The position numbers and the translations under genes are program-made. From assembly GCF_022201045.2 (NCBI RefSeq), contig NC_068561.1, forward strand, positions 17,734,501 through 17,798,500: 64,000 nt of DNA, read 5' to 3'. The notes under the pieces are model-generated. The model saw only the letters and a program-made list of their open reading frames with translations. It had not been told where the DNA came from and ran no database searches. Below, one piece after another: positions 38,301-51,752 of the stretch (the stretch's first letter is position 1; the number at the start of each line of letters is the position of its first letter). This DNA is from Citrus sinensis (taxonomy: Eukaryota; Streptophyta; Magnoliopsida; Sapindales; Rutaceae).

Positions 38301-39419
38301 ACTGCAAAAACTTTCATGGAGAGATGAGCGGAATGATGCGTGTTTTAATTCGGCGGACAATCAAATTGAAAGCAGAAGCAGCGGGCTTCTTGCTCCTTTC
38401 AAATGTTGAAGGCTTCAACCAAGAAGAATCAGGCCCAGCCCAGAATGATAAGAGAATTCGGTCAGTCCAAAAGCGTAGGACACGTGAGGAGAAAACCCAG
38501 TAATAAATAAAATGACAAGGCGGACGCACACAAATATGACGAACGAACGCAAGTGGATGATCATGTAAGTTTGCTTTTGTCTCGTCTCTTAACAACAAAA
38601 TCAAACGTACCGTCAGCCGAAAGCTTATCTTAAATAAAAAGGCATGGGTTGGTAGCGTAACAACCAGATTATGGAATAGTTATTTGGGGCATTCCCTTGG
38701 AGTCTAGTTAATTTATATATCCGATTGAACACCTTAGCTGCCTCCATTCACAGGGTCAATATCACTTTTGGGCTTTGGCAACTCCAAACTACTCTTCATT
38801 CATTTGACTTTATACATACACGCATCTTAGCTTTTCATCATGACAAATCCTAATCATGGGTCAGATCCTAAACCCTAAGAAATCATGAGAAATTTTCATG
38901 CAAAAAAGTGGGGGAACAGAAAGAGCCTTTTTATTATCTTTTTTTTTTTCTGTTTTTCACCTTTTCGGCCTTGGCCTCACTTTTGCAAAAAGTGGAAAAG
39001 GAAAGGGAACTTAATGGTGCCGATCTCTGTAATCCATTACAAGGGAGCTACCGCTTTAAATTATTATTATTTTAATTTTTATATTTAAGGAATTCATTAC
39101 TTGTAGTTTCAATCAATTCCACAAATGATGTGATGTGTTTCAAAGCTCAGTCGCTGTATCTGAGTTGTGTAGTGGGTGGGTGTCCATTCGGCACGCCATG
39201 CAGAGAAAATGAGTGTATAATTAATTCTTTTTTTTCAACCAGAAATATTGCCGAAGATTGAGGATTTTTGCTGTCTTGTAGTGAATTATTTAAGTCATTT
39301 TCTTGGAGATCACAGTCTTATAGATCATTTGTCTGGCTCAGTGGATGGATAGAGGCCGTTGGAAAGCCCTTTTTTTTTTTTTTTTCTTTTTTCCTTAATA
39401 GGAAAGCAAATTATATTTT

Positions 39420-39757
39420 TCATTCGTGCGACACTTTAAATATATTCAAAAAATTTGCTAGTATTGAATCCGGACAAATAGTAGATGCTTTTCTTTCTAA
39501 AGCAAATTTAGTTAAAGAATGGACACGAGCATTATAAGATTTAGGGGTGTATTGAATTTTAATATTATGAAAGTGTTCTATCTTTGTCTTTGAACTTATG
39601 AAATTATCCAAAAGAATCTCTGTGCTGCTGCCCTTTGTCTTGTTCACTAAATCATCCACTTCTTAACAACCCGTCTTAATGATCAAAGAAGATAAAGCTA
39701 CTTCTTTTGCTACTTGTAATCCCCACTCTATGGCTTCAGCTTCTGCATAGCTGACGT
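39420..39757 (-). pseudogene. LINE RNase H domain remnant
   Basis: On the minus strand the frame reads DVSYAEAEAIEWGLQVA, SSLIIKTGC, a TAA stop, EVDDLVNKTKGSSTEILLDN, and further on YTPKSYNARVHSLTKFALE. This is the order of the RNase H-like domain at the end of plant LINE polyproteins (AEAxA..WGLQ.A, then D/C, then VN, then AH.LAK.A). The stop and the lack of upstream reverse-transcriptase sequence show a dead fragment. It points opposite to the LINE remnant at 22 kb. Confidence 0.72.
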
Positions 39758-40810
39758 CTTTCCTTAGTTGAAATTTAATTTACGAAAGCAAAAATACATG
39801 CCATGTAAACACTTTGAGGGGGGTCCATCATATGTGTCATGTGAGTTAGAACTTAGCAATCAAAACCGAGACATGACACTGCGCGATTGTATATATGGCT
39901 GCTTGAGAGTAAGCAAATTAATGTACCCCAAGAAAAATAGTCTTTTTTTACCAACATTATTAATTACAGGAAAATTTTAGTTGAAAGTGTGATTATTTTC
40001 GATTGAAAAAGTTAGTTCATCGCTAAAAGAATAAAATAATATCCCATATTTTCGATGGGAAAAAACAGTAAAAAATAATTTTATCATTAATCGCTAATAC
40101 TTATTTTTTTGGAGAAATCAATATCGCCAATATCTTTTTTAATGATAGGAAGTTACTATCGAAAATGTAACAATATTTCAATAGCTTTATTAAATTTTTA
40201 AAAAATACATGATTATTTATGACCACACAATTTCACAATTGATAATACAAGTTTAATTTCAACCAAATATGAAATTAGTTGAGAATAAGTAGTGAAATTT
40301 TGAAATGTTTGACCGTAGTAGGCTTTAGTGCCACTATTATTTGCAATGGCAAGATTTTGGCAATCAAAAGTATTGTATTTTTTTGACCAAATACCAAGGT
40401 AGTCACAAATGAGTATTATAATTAACTAGGGGGTAGAGTTTGAGCTATGAACATTACAACATAAATAAAATCTTTTTTTTTTGTTAACTTATTGAATCTT
40501 GGTGATATTTTCTTTATTGTTCAAGAATAAAAATCTTTTATTTGTCTAATGGTTGTTTATTTTTATCCAATCTAATCTAATAGTTTTTTTTTTTAATATT
40601 GATCTCATCTAATAGTTTTAAAAAAAAATTGTCATCCTTCTTTTTATCCTTGTTAGCTAAATTCTAGTACTTATCATCGTAAAAATAACTTAATTAGGCT
40701 AAATTATATTATTTAATAATTAAATAGAATTACAGTTACCCCAAGTTCTCCATTCTCTCTTTAATCCATCTCCTCACGCCACCAAGTCCATAATCATAGC
40801 AGAATTCAGG

Positions 40811-41065
40811 TGCGTTTGGAATTGAGGTGCTGTAACTTTTAAGTTATAGCCGCTGTGAAAAAAAAAACTGTAACTATAAAACAAAAGTTAATAATATATA
40901 GTAAATGTAAATTTTAAATAATAATTGTGATAAAATTATTAAAGATATAATAAATTTTTCATTATACAAGTAAAAAATTTTATCAGCATAGTTTTCAAAC
41001 TACAGCAACTAATATTTACCAAATACTTTAGTGTTGTACCTTAAAAGTTACAGCTGCCCAAATAA
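40811..41065. repeat. Tourist-like MITE, inverted relative to the 21299 copy
   Basis: It begins GTGCGTTTGGAATTGAGGTG with a CTGTAACTTTTAAGTTATAGC block and ends near TTAAAAGTTACAGCTGCCCAAA. The AT-rich core matches the reverse complement of the copy at 21299. The right terminus is lost. Confidence 0.6.
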
Positions 41066-42107
41066 ATAAATTCTAATGGAATTACAGTTTGGATAAATTC
41101 TCCTCATCTTTTATTAATAAATTCTAAATTCTCCTCATCTTTTCATCCTCTCTCTTCAAAGCCATTAAATAGAATTATAGTTTGGATATAAAAACCATTT
41201 AGCTTGGATTACTACAACATTTTATTAATGGAAAAACAAGATGTAGAGATGAATTCAATGCTTGGCGTCAAATGAATAAAATTTAATGGTTAGTTCATTT
41301 TTCTTATTTCGTTTAATTGATGCACTGCCTTATATATATATATATATATAGATATATATCAAATTTCATTCTATCTAAAGTTTATACATATTCATATGCA
41401 GGGAATCAAGAGCTCAGCAAATTTCCAGTAAAAAAGATTCAAATGCACATTCTGTCAAATACTGATGTTGGTTTTAATTTTTAACAATACCGAGAAGTTG
41501 TGTAATATTCTTACGAATGTTTCATGGTAGTGGTATGAATTGTAAGAATACGTATGTTGTTGTAACCAATTCATGTACGGTTGATATTATTAACAAAAGA
41601 CTGTTAGAAAGTTTTTCTTTAATTTTGCTACTGTTTTTTTATAGCAGAACAATTCATTTACAAATATTACTTATTTAGACTAATATGTAGTATTTTCAAT
41701 TGCAAAATCAATTGGAATAAGACATTTTTCCTACTATAGTTTAGTTTTTTCGGTTACTTTCGGCCCTCAAAATTAATGTATTTTCAATGGTCATATTTAA
41801 TTGAAAGTGCTATTGCAAAAACTACCGCTAGAGCCAATTGAAAATAGTATTTTTGATGGCTCAAAGTGACCATAAAAATTATTCATTGGTTATATATATA
41901 TATATATATATCAGTTCTGATATGCATTCATCATTTTTTCATGGCTTATTTTGTCCGACAAAAAGTATATTTACGACGGCTAGCTAGAAAAAAAAGTATT
42001 TTTACCCTAAGTATTATCAACGGCCCGCAACTACCTTTAACCATTGAGAAAACATATTTGCAATGGCATTTCACTTATTTTGACTGTATTTAACAATCAC
42101 AAAAAAT

Positions 42108-42123
42108 AATTTTTCTTATAGTG
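42108..42123. mobile_element. Possible CACTA-type right terminus
   Basis: AATTTTTCTTATAGTG is the complement of CACTATAAGAAAAATT, a typical CACTA end. Upstream (about 41690-42090) are repeated CAATGGTCA/TTGAAAATA-like blocks that may be subterminal repeats. No matching left end was found, so the element is partial or degraded. Confidence 0.35.
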
Positions 42124-43767
42124 CCAATATAGGCATTTAACCCAATGAAGACATAGAAAGTGAATCATCACTCTTAGTGACTGGAGTTTCCTCCATTTCA
42201 ATTGGCATAAAATGGAGATGTTTAGAGAAGCTCAAATTTAGTAGTTTGGATCTTTGTTGGTTAGAACTCATATGAAAATTATCAAAGTCATTCACGTACC
42301 CATCCGCACTATGAAAATGCAAAATTTGCGGCTAATTAAACAACATAATTGAAATAATTTTGAGTTATATATAGCTAGACGATCTGCACTAAAGAACTGT
42401 TTAACATTGCTAATCACCTATAATGAATATTTATTCTTTGCAAAAGTCTTGGATAATTATATAATGAATATGCTTCGCCTATTGGATCACCTCACCTTTC
42501 AATTAACATATATAAATAAATATAAGTGTGACAATAATCTAATTGAAAAGGGATTGCGTTGAGAGAGCACTGGATAAAATTTTGCATTATTCTTTTGGCA
42601 TATATAGTTCTTTCATTAGTAATAAACAATTACAAACCTATATTTAATCGGGAAAAAATGGAATCGACAAAGAATCATGAGCCGAATTTAGTACTCTTCA
42701 TCCACCCATCACAATATTATTCCTTTAAGAGAAAGCAAAGGCATCTAGTCGAGCCCTCGTGTGACAAACTGTGAAGTAACAGAAAACAGTGACTCATTTC
42801 TTGAAGTCCTTTCAAAATATATCCATGACATAACAGGATATGGACCCCCCCAAAATGGAACTATTTTCAGTCCTATAGCAAGTTGCTATAATTAAAGAAA
42901 GAACCTTTTGTGCCGATTAAGGAAAAGGAAAACTGTTATTATGTGCTTTTAGCTAGCTCGTCAAAGGATTCGGGAGAATGATAAAATCAAGCAAGTTGGC
43001 ATTGGCACACCCTTCCGATTAGGCTTAATATGGCTAACTCTACGAATGTTGCATGCTTGTGTAGATATATCACATGCATGCCATATTTACGAACATTTGC
43101 TGTATATAAACTTCTCTTCAAAAATTTCGTATATAATTATTTTTTAATTAGGTGGTTTTTTTTTTTAATTTGATAACAAAAATTTTGTGATTAAATCATT
43201 TACATCTTTGTTTCAATCAATCAATTTCTTGATTAAGTTTTAAGATTTGAGTGGACTTAATAATATCATAAACCATTTATCGTGATCTTTTTTTTTTTTT
43301 TTCAATCACAGTCCTGTCATTTTTGTGTCACTTTTATACGAGCAATTATATTATACGAAAATACCATTGAATAACAAAATCATCGACCAGTATAATAAAA
43401 TAATCTTGTAGTACTAAAATGATCAAATTGATTTTAAATATTCGTGTACTACTAAAATGATCAAATTAATTTTAAGTAGTCAATATAGTTGTTACTTGAT
43501 ATTCATGGGAAAACAAGCAAGAGAAGACGCCAGGATAGATGTGAATCAATGAGATTGATAGACATAAAAAAAGAAAAGAAGTTGACTTATAAATTGATTT
43601 AAGGCATTTCCCACTACCTCACTTCTCTCGAAAACGAAAACATAAAAAGCAAAACGGACAAAGAAAAATGATAGATCACTGGGGGCAATATAAGCTGTGC
43701 ATGGACCCAACCCATATGGCCAATCCATTAATGCACATCAGCATTTAGCTATATATATGCGTGTGTG

Positions 43768-43795
43768 GTGTGTGTGTGTGTGTGTGTGTGTGTGA
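43768..43795. repeat. GT dinucleotide microsatellite
   Basis: About 13 uninterrupted GT units lie about 450 bases upstream of the AZG1 start. Its length is likely to be polymorphic. Confidence 0.9.
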
Positions 43796-44237
43796 GCATG
43801 TGTATGCGAAATCTCTCTCACATAGAACTCAATAGTTAAAAATCCAAATTCCAGTATCTTGACTCTTGCTTTTTTCACCAATTTGTAGAAGCCTCGTCTT
43901 TATTTTCCTAAACATAATGACACCACAACAGTTAATCATGATTCGAATTAAGACAAATCATTCATCCAGCGGCCACAAATTATCAGTAAGGAAATCTATC
44001 TTCCACCGGAAAGCTGAAACCGAAAGCCCACTTTGCTGAAACTTTTTTTTTTTTTTTTTTGTGTTTTTTAAACCCCCTTAAAACACTCGCCACTTCGTGG
44101 CTCTTTCCCATTTCCTTATAGAAGAAAGCGGCAACAGAGGTTTCATAATTACATATAAAGCCAATAAAAAAACAAAAACAAAAGACTACAAAAGAAGACG
44201 TTTTCTAAAAATATTTTCTTTTTCTCAAGTTCTTATA

Positions 44238-45989
44238 ATGGCGACTCTACCTGAACCAGAGAAACCCTCTCTTCCAACGAAGATCAACACGTTCGTAGCC
44301 AACAGTCGAGCTGGAAAGCGATTCAAACTGGCCGAGCGGAACACTAGTTTCACGACGGAACTCCGAGCCGGAACGGCGACGTTTCTGACTATGGCGTATA
44401 TATTAGCCGTGAACGCGAGCATCCTCACTGATTCAGGCGGCACCTGCAGCGCATCTGACTGTATCCCGCTTTGTTCAGACCCTAACATCGCTCTTCCAGA
44501 TTGCACTGGCCCGAGTTATCGGATCGTTCAACCGGATATATCGTGCAAGTTCCCTCCGGTCAACCCGGGCTACCAAAACTGCCTCCAGAAAACCCGAAAG
44601 GATCTCATTGTAGCCACTACTGCTTCTGCTCTAATCGGATGCCTCATCATGGGTATATTCGCAAATTTGCCCTTGGCTTTAGCTCCTGGCATGGGCACGA
44701 ACGCTTACTTTGCTTACTCCGTCGTAGGGTTTCATGGCTCTGGTAACGTCCCGTACAAAAGTGCCCTCACGGCCATTTTCATCGAAGGTTTGATTTTTCT
44801 CTTCATATCAGCCCTCGGGTTAAGAACCAAACTCGCGAAATTCGTCCCGAAACCCGTCCGAATTTCTTCATCAGCCGGTATCGGCTTGTTTCTTGCTTTT
44901 ATTGGTTTACAAAACAATGAAGGCATCGGACTTGTTAGCTACAGTTCCTCAACTTTGGTAACTATAGGAGCCTGTCCCAGATCTTCTAGGGCATCCCTTG
45001 CCCCCGTTATGACGTCAATCAACGGCACTGTCAGCTTGCTACCGGGGGGTTCAGTGTCCGGTGATATCATGTGCTTGAACAATCGCATGGAGAGTCACAC
45101 ATTTTGGCTTGGCATAGTTGGTTTCGTTATAATTGCTTACTGCTTGGTGAAAAACATCAAAGGCGCAATGATATACGGCATCGTTTTTGTAACGGCGATC
45201 TCATGGTTTCGTAACACGTCCGTAACGGCGTTTCCGAGCACCGAGTCGGGAAATTCCGCTTATGAGTATTTCAAAAAGGTTGTTGATGTTCACGTGATCA
45301 AGAGCACGGCTGGGGCCCTCAGCTTTAACGGAATGGGCGAAGGGAGTTTTTGGGAGGCTCTGGTCACGTTTTTGTACGTTGACATACTCGATACCACTGG
45401 CACGTTATATTCAATGGCTAGATTTGCAGGGTTCTCGGATCTCAACGGTGATTTCGAGGGTCAATATTTTGCTTTCATGTCCGACGCTGCATCAATTGTG
45501 GTGGGCTCGCTCTTGGGCACGTCGCCAGTGACTACTTTTATCGAGTCATCAACGGGCATAAGGGAAGGTGGGCGAACGGGCCTAACGGCGATAACGGTAG
45601 CGGGGTATTTTTTCTTGGCGTTTTTCTTTACGCCGTTACTGGCGTCAATTCCTGCATGGGCGGTAGGGCCACCCTTGATTTTAGTTGGGGTTTTGATGAT
45701 GAGATCTGTGGTGGAGATTGAGTGGGATGACATGAAGCAAGCGATTCCGGCATTTGTGACTCTGATTTTAATGCCGATGACTTATTCGGTAGCCTATGGT
45801 TTAATTGGAGGAATTGGGACTTATATTGTGTTGCATCTTTCGGATTGGGCTGAAATTTTGTCGCGCAGAGTTGGAATTGGGAAAAGGTCCAAGGCAAATA
45901 ATCCTTCGTTGAAGGAAGAAGCAACAAATGGAAACACAAACGACAAGGGGTTGCAATTAGGGCAAGATAAAGTACCTGATCAAGTCTAA
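44238..45989 (+). CDS. AZG1: Adenine/guanine permease AZG1, 583 aa, intronless CDS
   Basis: AZG proteins are AzgA-like purine transporters of the NCS2/NAT superfamily; Arabidopsis AZG1 imports adenine, guanine and cytokinin at the plasma membrane. The sequence follows plant AZG1 along its whole length: [20 protein letters not shown] near the start, the first helix [15 protein letters not shown], the cysteine-rich outer loop with [83 protein letters not shown], and a charged hydrophilic tail. About 10-14 membrane segments are evident. The ATG at 44238 is the first in this frame and gives a normal N-terminus; the open frame upstream has no ATG. Length compares with 579 residues in Arabidopsis AZG1. 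AZG2 is shorter and diverges in the loop, so AZG1 is preferred. Confidence 0.95.
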   Translation: MATLPEPEKPSLPTKINTFVANSRAGKRFKLAERNTSFTTELRAGTATFLTMAYILAVNASILTDSGGTCSASDCIPLCSDPNIALPDCTGPSYRIVQPDISCKFPPVNPGYQNCLQKTRKDLIVATTASALIGCLIMGIFANLPLALAPGMGTNAYFAYSVVGFHGSGNVPYKSALTAIFIEGLIFLFISALGLRTKLAKFVPKPVRISSSAGIGLFLAFIGLQNNEGIGLVSYSSSTLVTIGACPRSSRASLAPVMTSINGTVSLLPGGSVSGDIMCLNNRMESHTFWLGIVGFVIIAYCLVKNIKGAMIYGIVFVTAISWFRNTSVTAFPSTESGNSAYEYFKKVVDVHVIKSTAGALSFNGMGEGSFWEALVTFLYVDILDTTGTLYSMARFAGFSDLNGDFEGQYFAFMSDAASIVVGSLLGTSPVTTFIESSTGIREGGRTGLTAITVAGYFFLAFFFTPLLASIPAWAVGPPLILVGVLMMRSVVEIEWDDMKQAIPAFVTLILMPMTYSVAYGLIGGIGTYIVLHLSDWAEILSRRVGIGKRSKANNPSLKEEATNGNTNDKGLQLGQDKVPDQV

Positions 45990-47964
45990 TTAGATTAGGG
46001 TTTTAAATAATTGTATAGAAAGGAGAGTTTATTTTTTTCTACTGTAATTTTACCCATTTTATAAAAAATATTAATTTGCGATTGTTTCATGTAAGTTCAT
46101 ATCTTGTTCTCGCAATTTCTTTCATTTTTCAGTTGTATATGTTACAAAACTCTAATAATGGTCACATGAAGCTGCATAGGCTAAAGTTTTCGTGGAGATC
46201 TTGTGAACGGTGGGTTGCTTTATATAGCTTTTAACGGAAAAGTCTTTTGTCAACACAGTTTGCGTTCATGAGTTTTTATCACAATCTTTTTGTGCTTTTT
46301 TTTTCACGCACCTTCTTATGTTGTCATCACAGACAGAGCAGGTATTAGTGGGCCAATTATATGGGCTCCGCAAGCCCAGTTAGATTTTTCAGAAAGACGC
46401 CCATTTAGATGAGGAATGGCAATTTCCGGGTCCAGGTCCAGGTCCAGGTTTGGTCTTTCCGATTCCAGACCCGGATGTGAATTCTTCTTATCGGATCTGG
46501 ATAATAACCCATATATTTCACCTCCGGGTCCGGTACGGGTTTAACCCGAAAAAATCTTTAACAAACTTTACTCACCGCAAGGAATAAAAATCAACGGTGG
46601 ATCACTCAACCAAAGCGTCTCAAAGCCACAATCGTGTAAGGGAAAAAGAAAAAAAAAACACTTTCAAAATCCTATTATATAGCCTTTACTTGTTTTACAA
46701 TTGTCTTGTATGACACTCCCATCAAATCACAATCCAATACCCATTTCAAATTTTCAATAACTAGAACCCAAAGAGAATGAAATCACATTCTTGGGCCAAA
46801 TTCCTGAAAATATCATTGATGAAGCTATTCATGATGCTCATGGCCTTACTGAAGATACCAATATCGGGATGGTGGTTATATACAGTAGCCGCAATCGCCC
46901 TCAAGCCGCTAATGATGATGGTGGTGTTTTCAACCCGTATCACAGTCATCGGTTGTGGAGGTGGTTAAGCACGTTGATTTGATTTGGATTTTGGCAATGA
47001 GGATGAGGAGCACAACACATTTACAGTGATTTGATGAGGAAATTTTGGTTTTGGGCTTTGGCGGCCGTGACTTTGAAAGTGAAACTAGGGCACAACTAAT
47101 TTTTCTCCTTTGATGTTTCTATTTATATTAAAAAATAATTTTAAAATAAAGATATCTGAGTTCGGGTTTTGGATTTACGGGTTCACCCAAACCCGGAACT
47201 AGACCCGGATATATCCAGGTTACAAAAATAACATCCGGATACCATATTTATAATTTTTCGGTACGGGTTGAACCCGGTCCGGATTATCCGGGTTTGTCCG
47301 GGTTCGAGTTAAATTGACATCCCTAATTTAGATCACTAACCTTAGTAGTGTAGTACATTTCCTTTTATTTCCCAACAAACTCTACAATATTTCTTTCCCG
47401 CTTAGAGCTCCGATTCGAAAGTGCATAAGAAAGAAAAGTTTTTTTTTTATAATTCCGATTAGATATTAGATTATTGTATTATATAAATATTTACAATTGC
47501 TATAACAGTAGATTATTATACTCATATTTACAATCAAATATATAATTGAGACTTACATTATTATATTAAATTTCATAAAATACATGCCAGACAAATAACC
47601 CTCATAGAGGAGGGATGTGTCTACTCCACTCGCATTACGAGTCCCTATGCAAAGGAAAACTAATTAAAAAAAAGAAAAGAAAAGAAAAGCCCCAAGAACG
47701 TTCGTCATCGAAATGGGCACGCCTCTATTGCTGCCACAGTCGCCGTTGTCGCAACTACTCCATACTGCCGCATGTTGCAAGTATGTTATTTCAGCATTTA
47801 ATCAGGAGGATTTCGCGAAAGCTTTAAAAGAACTTATAAATAGTAAGTTACTCTACATATGATGCCCAATATATCATCATTCAGTTGGATTTCTTTTACA
47901 CAAAATGGCTTTTCTTAATAAGAGTTGTGACTCTTTGGAATGAGCTGTTATATCGATTAGGCAA
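45990..47964. other. AZG1 3' UTR and intergenic DNA with a hAT derivative
   Basis: The AZG1 3' UTR likely ends near 46100. The hAT derivative fills 46411-47325. Between 47326 and 47964 no gene was recognised. Confidence 0.5.
46411..47325. mobile_element. Non-autonomous hAT element with 8-bp target duplication
   Basis: It is flanked by the exact 8-bp repeat ATTTAGAT (46403-46410 and 47326-47333). The right end finishes GACATCCCTA and the left end begins GAGGAATGGCAATTT, a mutated form of the TAGGGATGGCAAAAT terminus of the element at 2054. CCGGGTCC-type subterminal repeats fill both ends (about 46427-46550 and 47160-47305). The 915-bp body has no transposase. A middle segment (about 46770-46985) has overlapping short open frames of unknown origin and may be captured host DNA. 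Confidence 0.82.
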
Positions 47965-48760
47965 GCCATTGTGTTGTGCCCTAATTCAATTTCTTTAGTG
48001 TACGTTTACGCTTGTTCTCTATATGATTTGACAAGTTATAATTAGCAATATAATGAGGTCGTTACAGAGTGTTCTAGGGCACTGAAGATTAGTAGTCCCA
48101 ACCCAGAAAGAAATTATTATATTTTCAAAGACTTGTGTCAAGAGTGGGAAATAAAAACAATTAAGCGAAAACTCATGCAATTAATTAAACTATGTGAAAG
48201 AAGAAAAAAATTGGGTTGTCGTGAGTTTAGAGCTAACTATTGAAGAGTATCAAGAACCAGAAAATGACAGATAAGATAGGACTAGAAAACGGCTTACAAG
48301 TTTGAGGGATTCTCAAGAGAGAATATCAATTAAACCAAGTGTTACTGATTCTGTAAAAGCCAGGAAAGCGGAATATTTCTAGGTAAATGAAATGAATGAC
48401 GAGAAGAAGTTAAGTTTGCTTCAAGTGAAAGTAAAAGATCTAGAAGAACATTTAACAAATCGAAAGGCAAAAGATCTTTTATTGGAAGCGATGGATTGTA
48501 TTGAGAAATGGGGAAATTGGAAGTGTTGGTTTTGTTATGAAGATTCTAAGAAGTTTGGTGATAGGGAATCATTCATGCTGCACCTTTATGATATGCATGA
48601 CTTGAGGATCCAGGATGATATTTTATCAGTATGCCTTCTAGCAATTGTTGATGAACGTTCTCATAAAATGATTGTTAGTGATGATTGGAAGCCTTCAGAT
48701 ATTAAAGCATCAATTCATATTATGGAGAATCCGTCAAGATTAAAATATCATAATATTGAT

Positions 48761-49621
48761 TAGGGGTGGGCAATTTCGGATTCGGATGACAATTCTCACA
48801 AAAATTTATAAAATCTATAATTAATGAAAACTTACTAACCATTAAAAGAAATAGAAAATGAAAACAAATTGAGAAATGACAATGGTGTTAGCGGTTAACA
48901 GCATGTGGTTTGGCGTTCGGATTCGACTTGGTTTGGCTCGGATTCGACTTGATTCAAGTTGATTGGTGTCAGCCGCGGCTGGTTTTGAAGACGAACGAGG
49001 CTGTGCTGACAGTGGCGTGGTCGTTGGACTCACGGGTTGCCGATGGGTTAATGAGTTCAAGACGAATGACATGATGAGGTTGGTTTTGCTTTTGATCGGC
49101 TAAGTAACTGACTAACTGGATTTTGTTCACTATTCCCAACCCATGACAGTTCCCTGCAGCTGTCGATTAACTGGGTTTGACGTTCAGATTCGTCTTAGTT
49201 CGGCTCGGATTTGGCTAGATTCTAGTCGATCGGTGTCGGTCGCGGCTGAGTTTAAAGATGGACGAGGTTGTGCTAACAGTGGCATGGTCGTTGGACTGTC
49301 GCCGGTGGGTTAATGGGTTCAAGACGGATGACGACGGGATGAGGCTGGTTTTGCTTTTTGCTCGGTTGCTTGCTCTATCGTTTGTTGTTTATATGGTTGG
49401 CTGTAAGCCTGTGACTGACAGACTTGAGTCAGACGAACTTGTGAAATAAGTTTAGTTGTTTGCTTGTTTTCGCATTTAGTTTTTTTTTTTTAAACAGTGC
49501 AGATCCGATCGGATGATTCGGATTGATCCGAATCCGATCCGATTGGAAACAAATCCGATCGGATCGCACATATTTCATCCAATCGGATTTGCCTTCAAAT
49601 CCGATCCAATGCCCACCCCTA
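48761..49621. mobile_element. hAT-like insertion with TAGGGGTGGGCA ends, inside the DUF629 pseudogene
   Basis: The left end is TAGGGGTGGGCAATTTCGG and the right end is AATGCCCACCCCTA, its inverted counterpart. The right subterminal part holds ATCCGATCGGAT-type repeats. The flanks do not give a clean 8-bp duplication. The interior has a degenerate direct repeat: 48911-49100 and 49178-49362 share many blocks (GTGGTCGTTGGACT/ATGGTCGTTGGACT, GGGTTAATG.GTTCAAGACG). No transposase is present. The DUF629-like frame resumes on the far side, which supports insertion into that gene. Confidence 0.65.
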
Positions 49622-50671
49622 GAACTAATGACAGTGGCATATGTGCAGAAAAGGGCCAAGATGAGCATAAAGATTGTTCTGATGAAGATGTCCGGCTCAC
49701 TAAAACAGTTAGATAGTGAAAACGGTAGGAAAATGTCAATTACAGAGTCCACAGACGATCTGAATTTTCCCCTTAGTGACGACAATAAACGTATAACACT
49801 TCTTGTTAATCTGCGTGACACACTTCAATTACTTCTTACACATAATTGTCTTAATCAAGATGATGTTAATATGGTGATAAGGGATATTGTTTGCATGTTT
49901 AGGACTAGATTTTCTTATTCACAACTGGGCAGTATATGCCAAAACAGCTTTAAGCTGGTTTGGTTTTTGGAATCTTTGCAACTTAAGAGCATTATTTATA
50001 AGTTGCAGAATGTGTGTGGTAGTTCGAATGGAAACATTGGGATAAGTAACTCCACAAAAGAACAACTTAATAGTGTGAGGACTTCTAATTTAAAAGTATA
50101 GGCTTTACTCAAATGCAACTAATTATATCTGACTTTGGATGGGAAATTGGTTGTGCATGATGATGTAGTGCCATGGTTCAATGTAGGCCATGAGGTTGGG
50201 GAAGTCTAAGTTAATCTACTAAAAGACAGGTGGTTATTATTTGAGTATTTTGAAATAGAACATTTAAAGATTTACAAAATGTATGAAAAAAGTTGACAAA
50301 AATTACAAAAATTAGAAGCACTAAGAGCAGTTGAGGGTATCTATGGTGATGAAACTTTACGAAGGAATGATAATCCAGAGTATACGAGGAAACCTTTTGC
50401 ATCCCTACTTAGAGAACGGAAAAAAGAGCTAAAAAAGAGTGTTGGTGATGCTGCAACAGTTTATCCATTTGAGTTAGATTTTATTTTGAATGTTCTGGAA
50501 ACAAACCAAGCTGTCATTGTATATCAGTTGGAAATGATGGACAATCTGAATCAATTAGATGAGTATCCATGAGAAAGAATATTATTGTGGAGAAAAGAGC
50601 TTGAATTTGATGTGAGTAGCATTGTCTTTAATTCCATTAACGAAACAATTCTAAAATACTATCTAAGCAAC

Positions 50672-51752
50672 TGAAGAGGGGGGTGAATTGAATTTCTAAA
50701 AATTTTACAAAACTTAATTCAAATGTGAAACGAATTTAAAGTAACAATAAGTAAATCAACTAAAATATAAAAAGATAAGGGAAGAGAGATTCAAACACAA
50801 ATATTTTTACGTGGTTTGACCAACCTCGCCTACATCCACGCCTCCAAGCACACCGGGCTTGAGGATTCCATTAGTCAAGCCTTCAAGGCTTCAAAAACAC
50901 TTACAATTGACTTCAAATATGTCAATCAACCTTTACACCAAGAGATTATCCTCAATCTCTTAACCCAAGTGTATCCTAACACTTACAATCACTCAAAATA
51001 AAGATTACAAATTTGTTTTCTCTCACACAATATATATGATTACAAATCAATGTCCAATGTGTGAATAAATAAAACAAGAATGAATTTGAAACTCAATGGA
51101 TGTTGTATTCTCGATTATAAGCTCAATGATAACGTTGTGATCAATCTTTGTTTGAATTTGATTGAGTTTATTTATAATTAGAGCTGAAAACTAGTTGTTA
51201 TTGACTTTCTGCTCGAAGTCGGATCACCGTTAACTCTAAGTCGGATTGTTGTTTTGACTTGAGCAAGTTATTGTTGGACAGAACTTCAAATTGTTGGATC
51301 GCCGTTTTCAAGATGTCGAATCGTCGTTAGTGTCCAGAGGTTAATCTTCAATTCTGTTTGATGTCAGCTAGCCGTTATCAATATGTCGATTAGCCGTTTG
51401 CTACAATGACTACTACAGTGAATTATTTTCCATAGTTATAGTTTTTTCTAAAATTTTATAAAATTATATTGTGGCCCAAAACTATATGAAATTTGTCACA
51501 TAAGTCCATTTCCAGAATTTTAAGCAATATTTATTAATATCAAGGTTTTCAAAACTTTCAATTAGATCATGAACTTGAAAATCAACTAATTTTATAAAAT
51601 CATTTTCCATTTGAGCGTAAAACCTTTACATAATCAAAATAATGATTTGTTTAAAATATATAAAAAAATAATTTGAGCTTTTAAACGATTAATCAATCCT
51701 AATCAAGTTTGTTATCATCAAAATTAATAATAAATAAATATTCATGTTAACA
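50672..51752. mobile_element. Probable LTR-derived insertion in the DUF629 pseudogene
   Basis: It begins TGAAGAGGGGGGTGAATTG and ends CATGTTAACA, so it has TG and CA ends. It has no coding capacity, contains the often repeated plant sequence ACGTGGTTTGACCAACCTCG, and separates two parts of the DUF629-like frame. The 5-bp flanks do not match, so the exact borders and the solo-LTR call are uncertain. The likely element orientation is minus. Confidence 0.4.

Larger units (their letters stand above)
35323..44237. other. Gene-poor region with repeat debris
   Basis: No intact gene was recognised. It starts with the leader/promoter of the minus-strand NST1-like gene: a donor-like CT/GTAAGT on the minus strand at 35645 suggests a leader intron. 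It then holds LINE RNase H debris (39420-39757), a MITE (about 40811-41065), a CACTA-type terminus (42108-42123), TA-rich microsatellites near 41335 and 41890, a GT microsatellite, and finally the AZG1 promoter. A relatively GC-rich patch at about 38000-38530 has several short ORFs but no recognisable product. Confidence 0.55.

Noticed and set aside
38000..38600. Cluster of short overlapping ORFs in a GC-richer patch
   Set aside because: No family resemblance, no splice pattern and no terminal repeats; left unassigned.
41331..41911. TA-rich runs as possible regulatory elements
   Set aside because: Simple AT microsatellites with no sign of function.
44097..44237. In-frame extension of the AZG1 reading frame upstream
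   Set aside because: It has no ATG and the family N-terminus fits the ATG at 44238.
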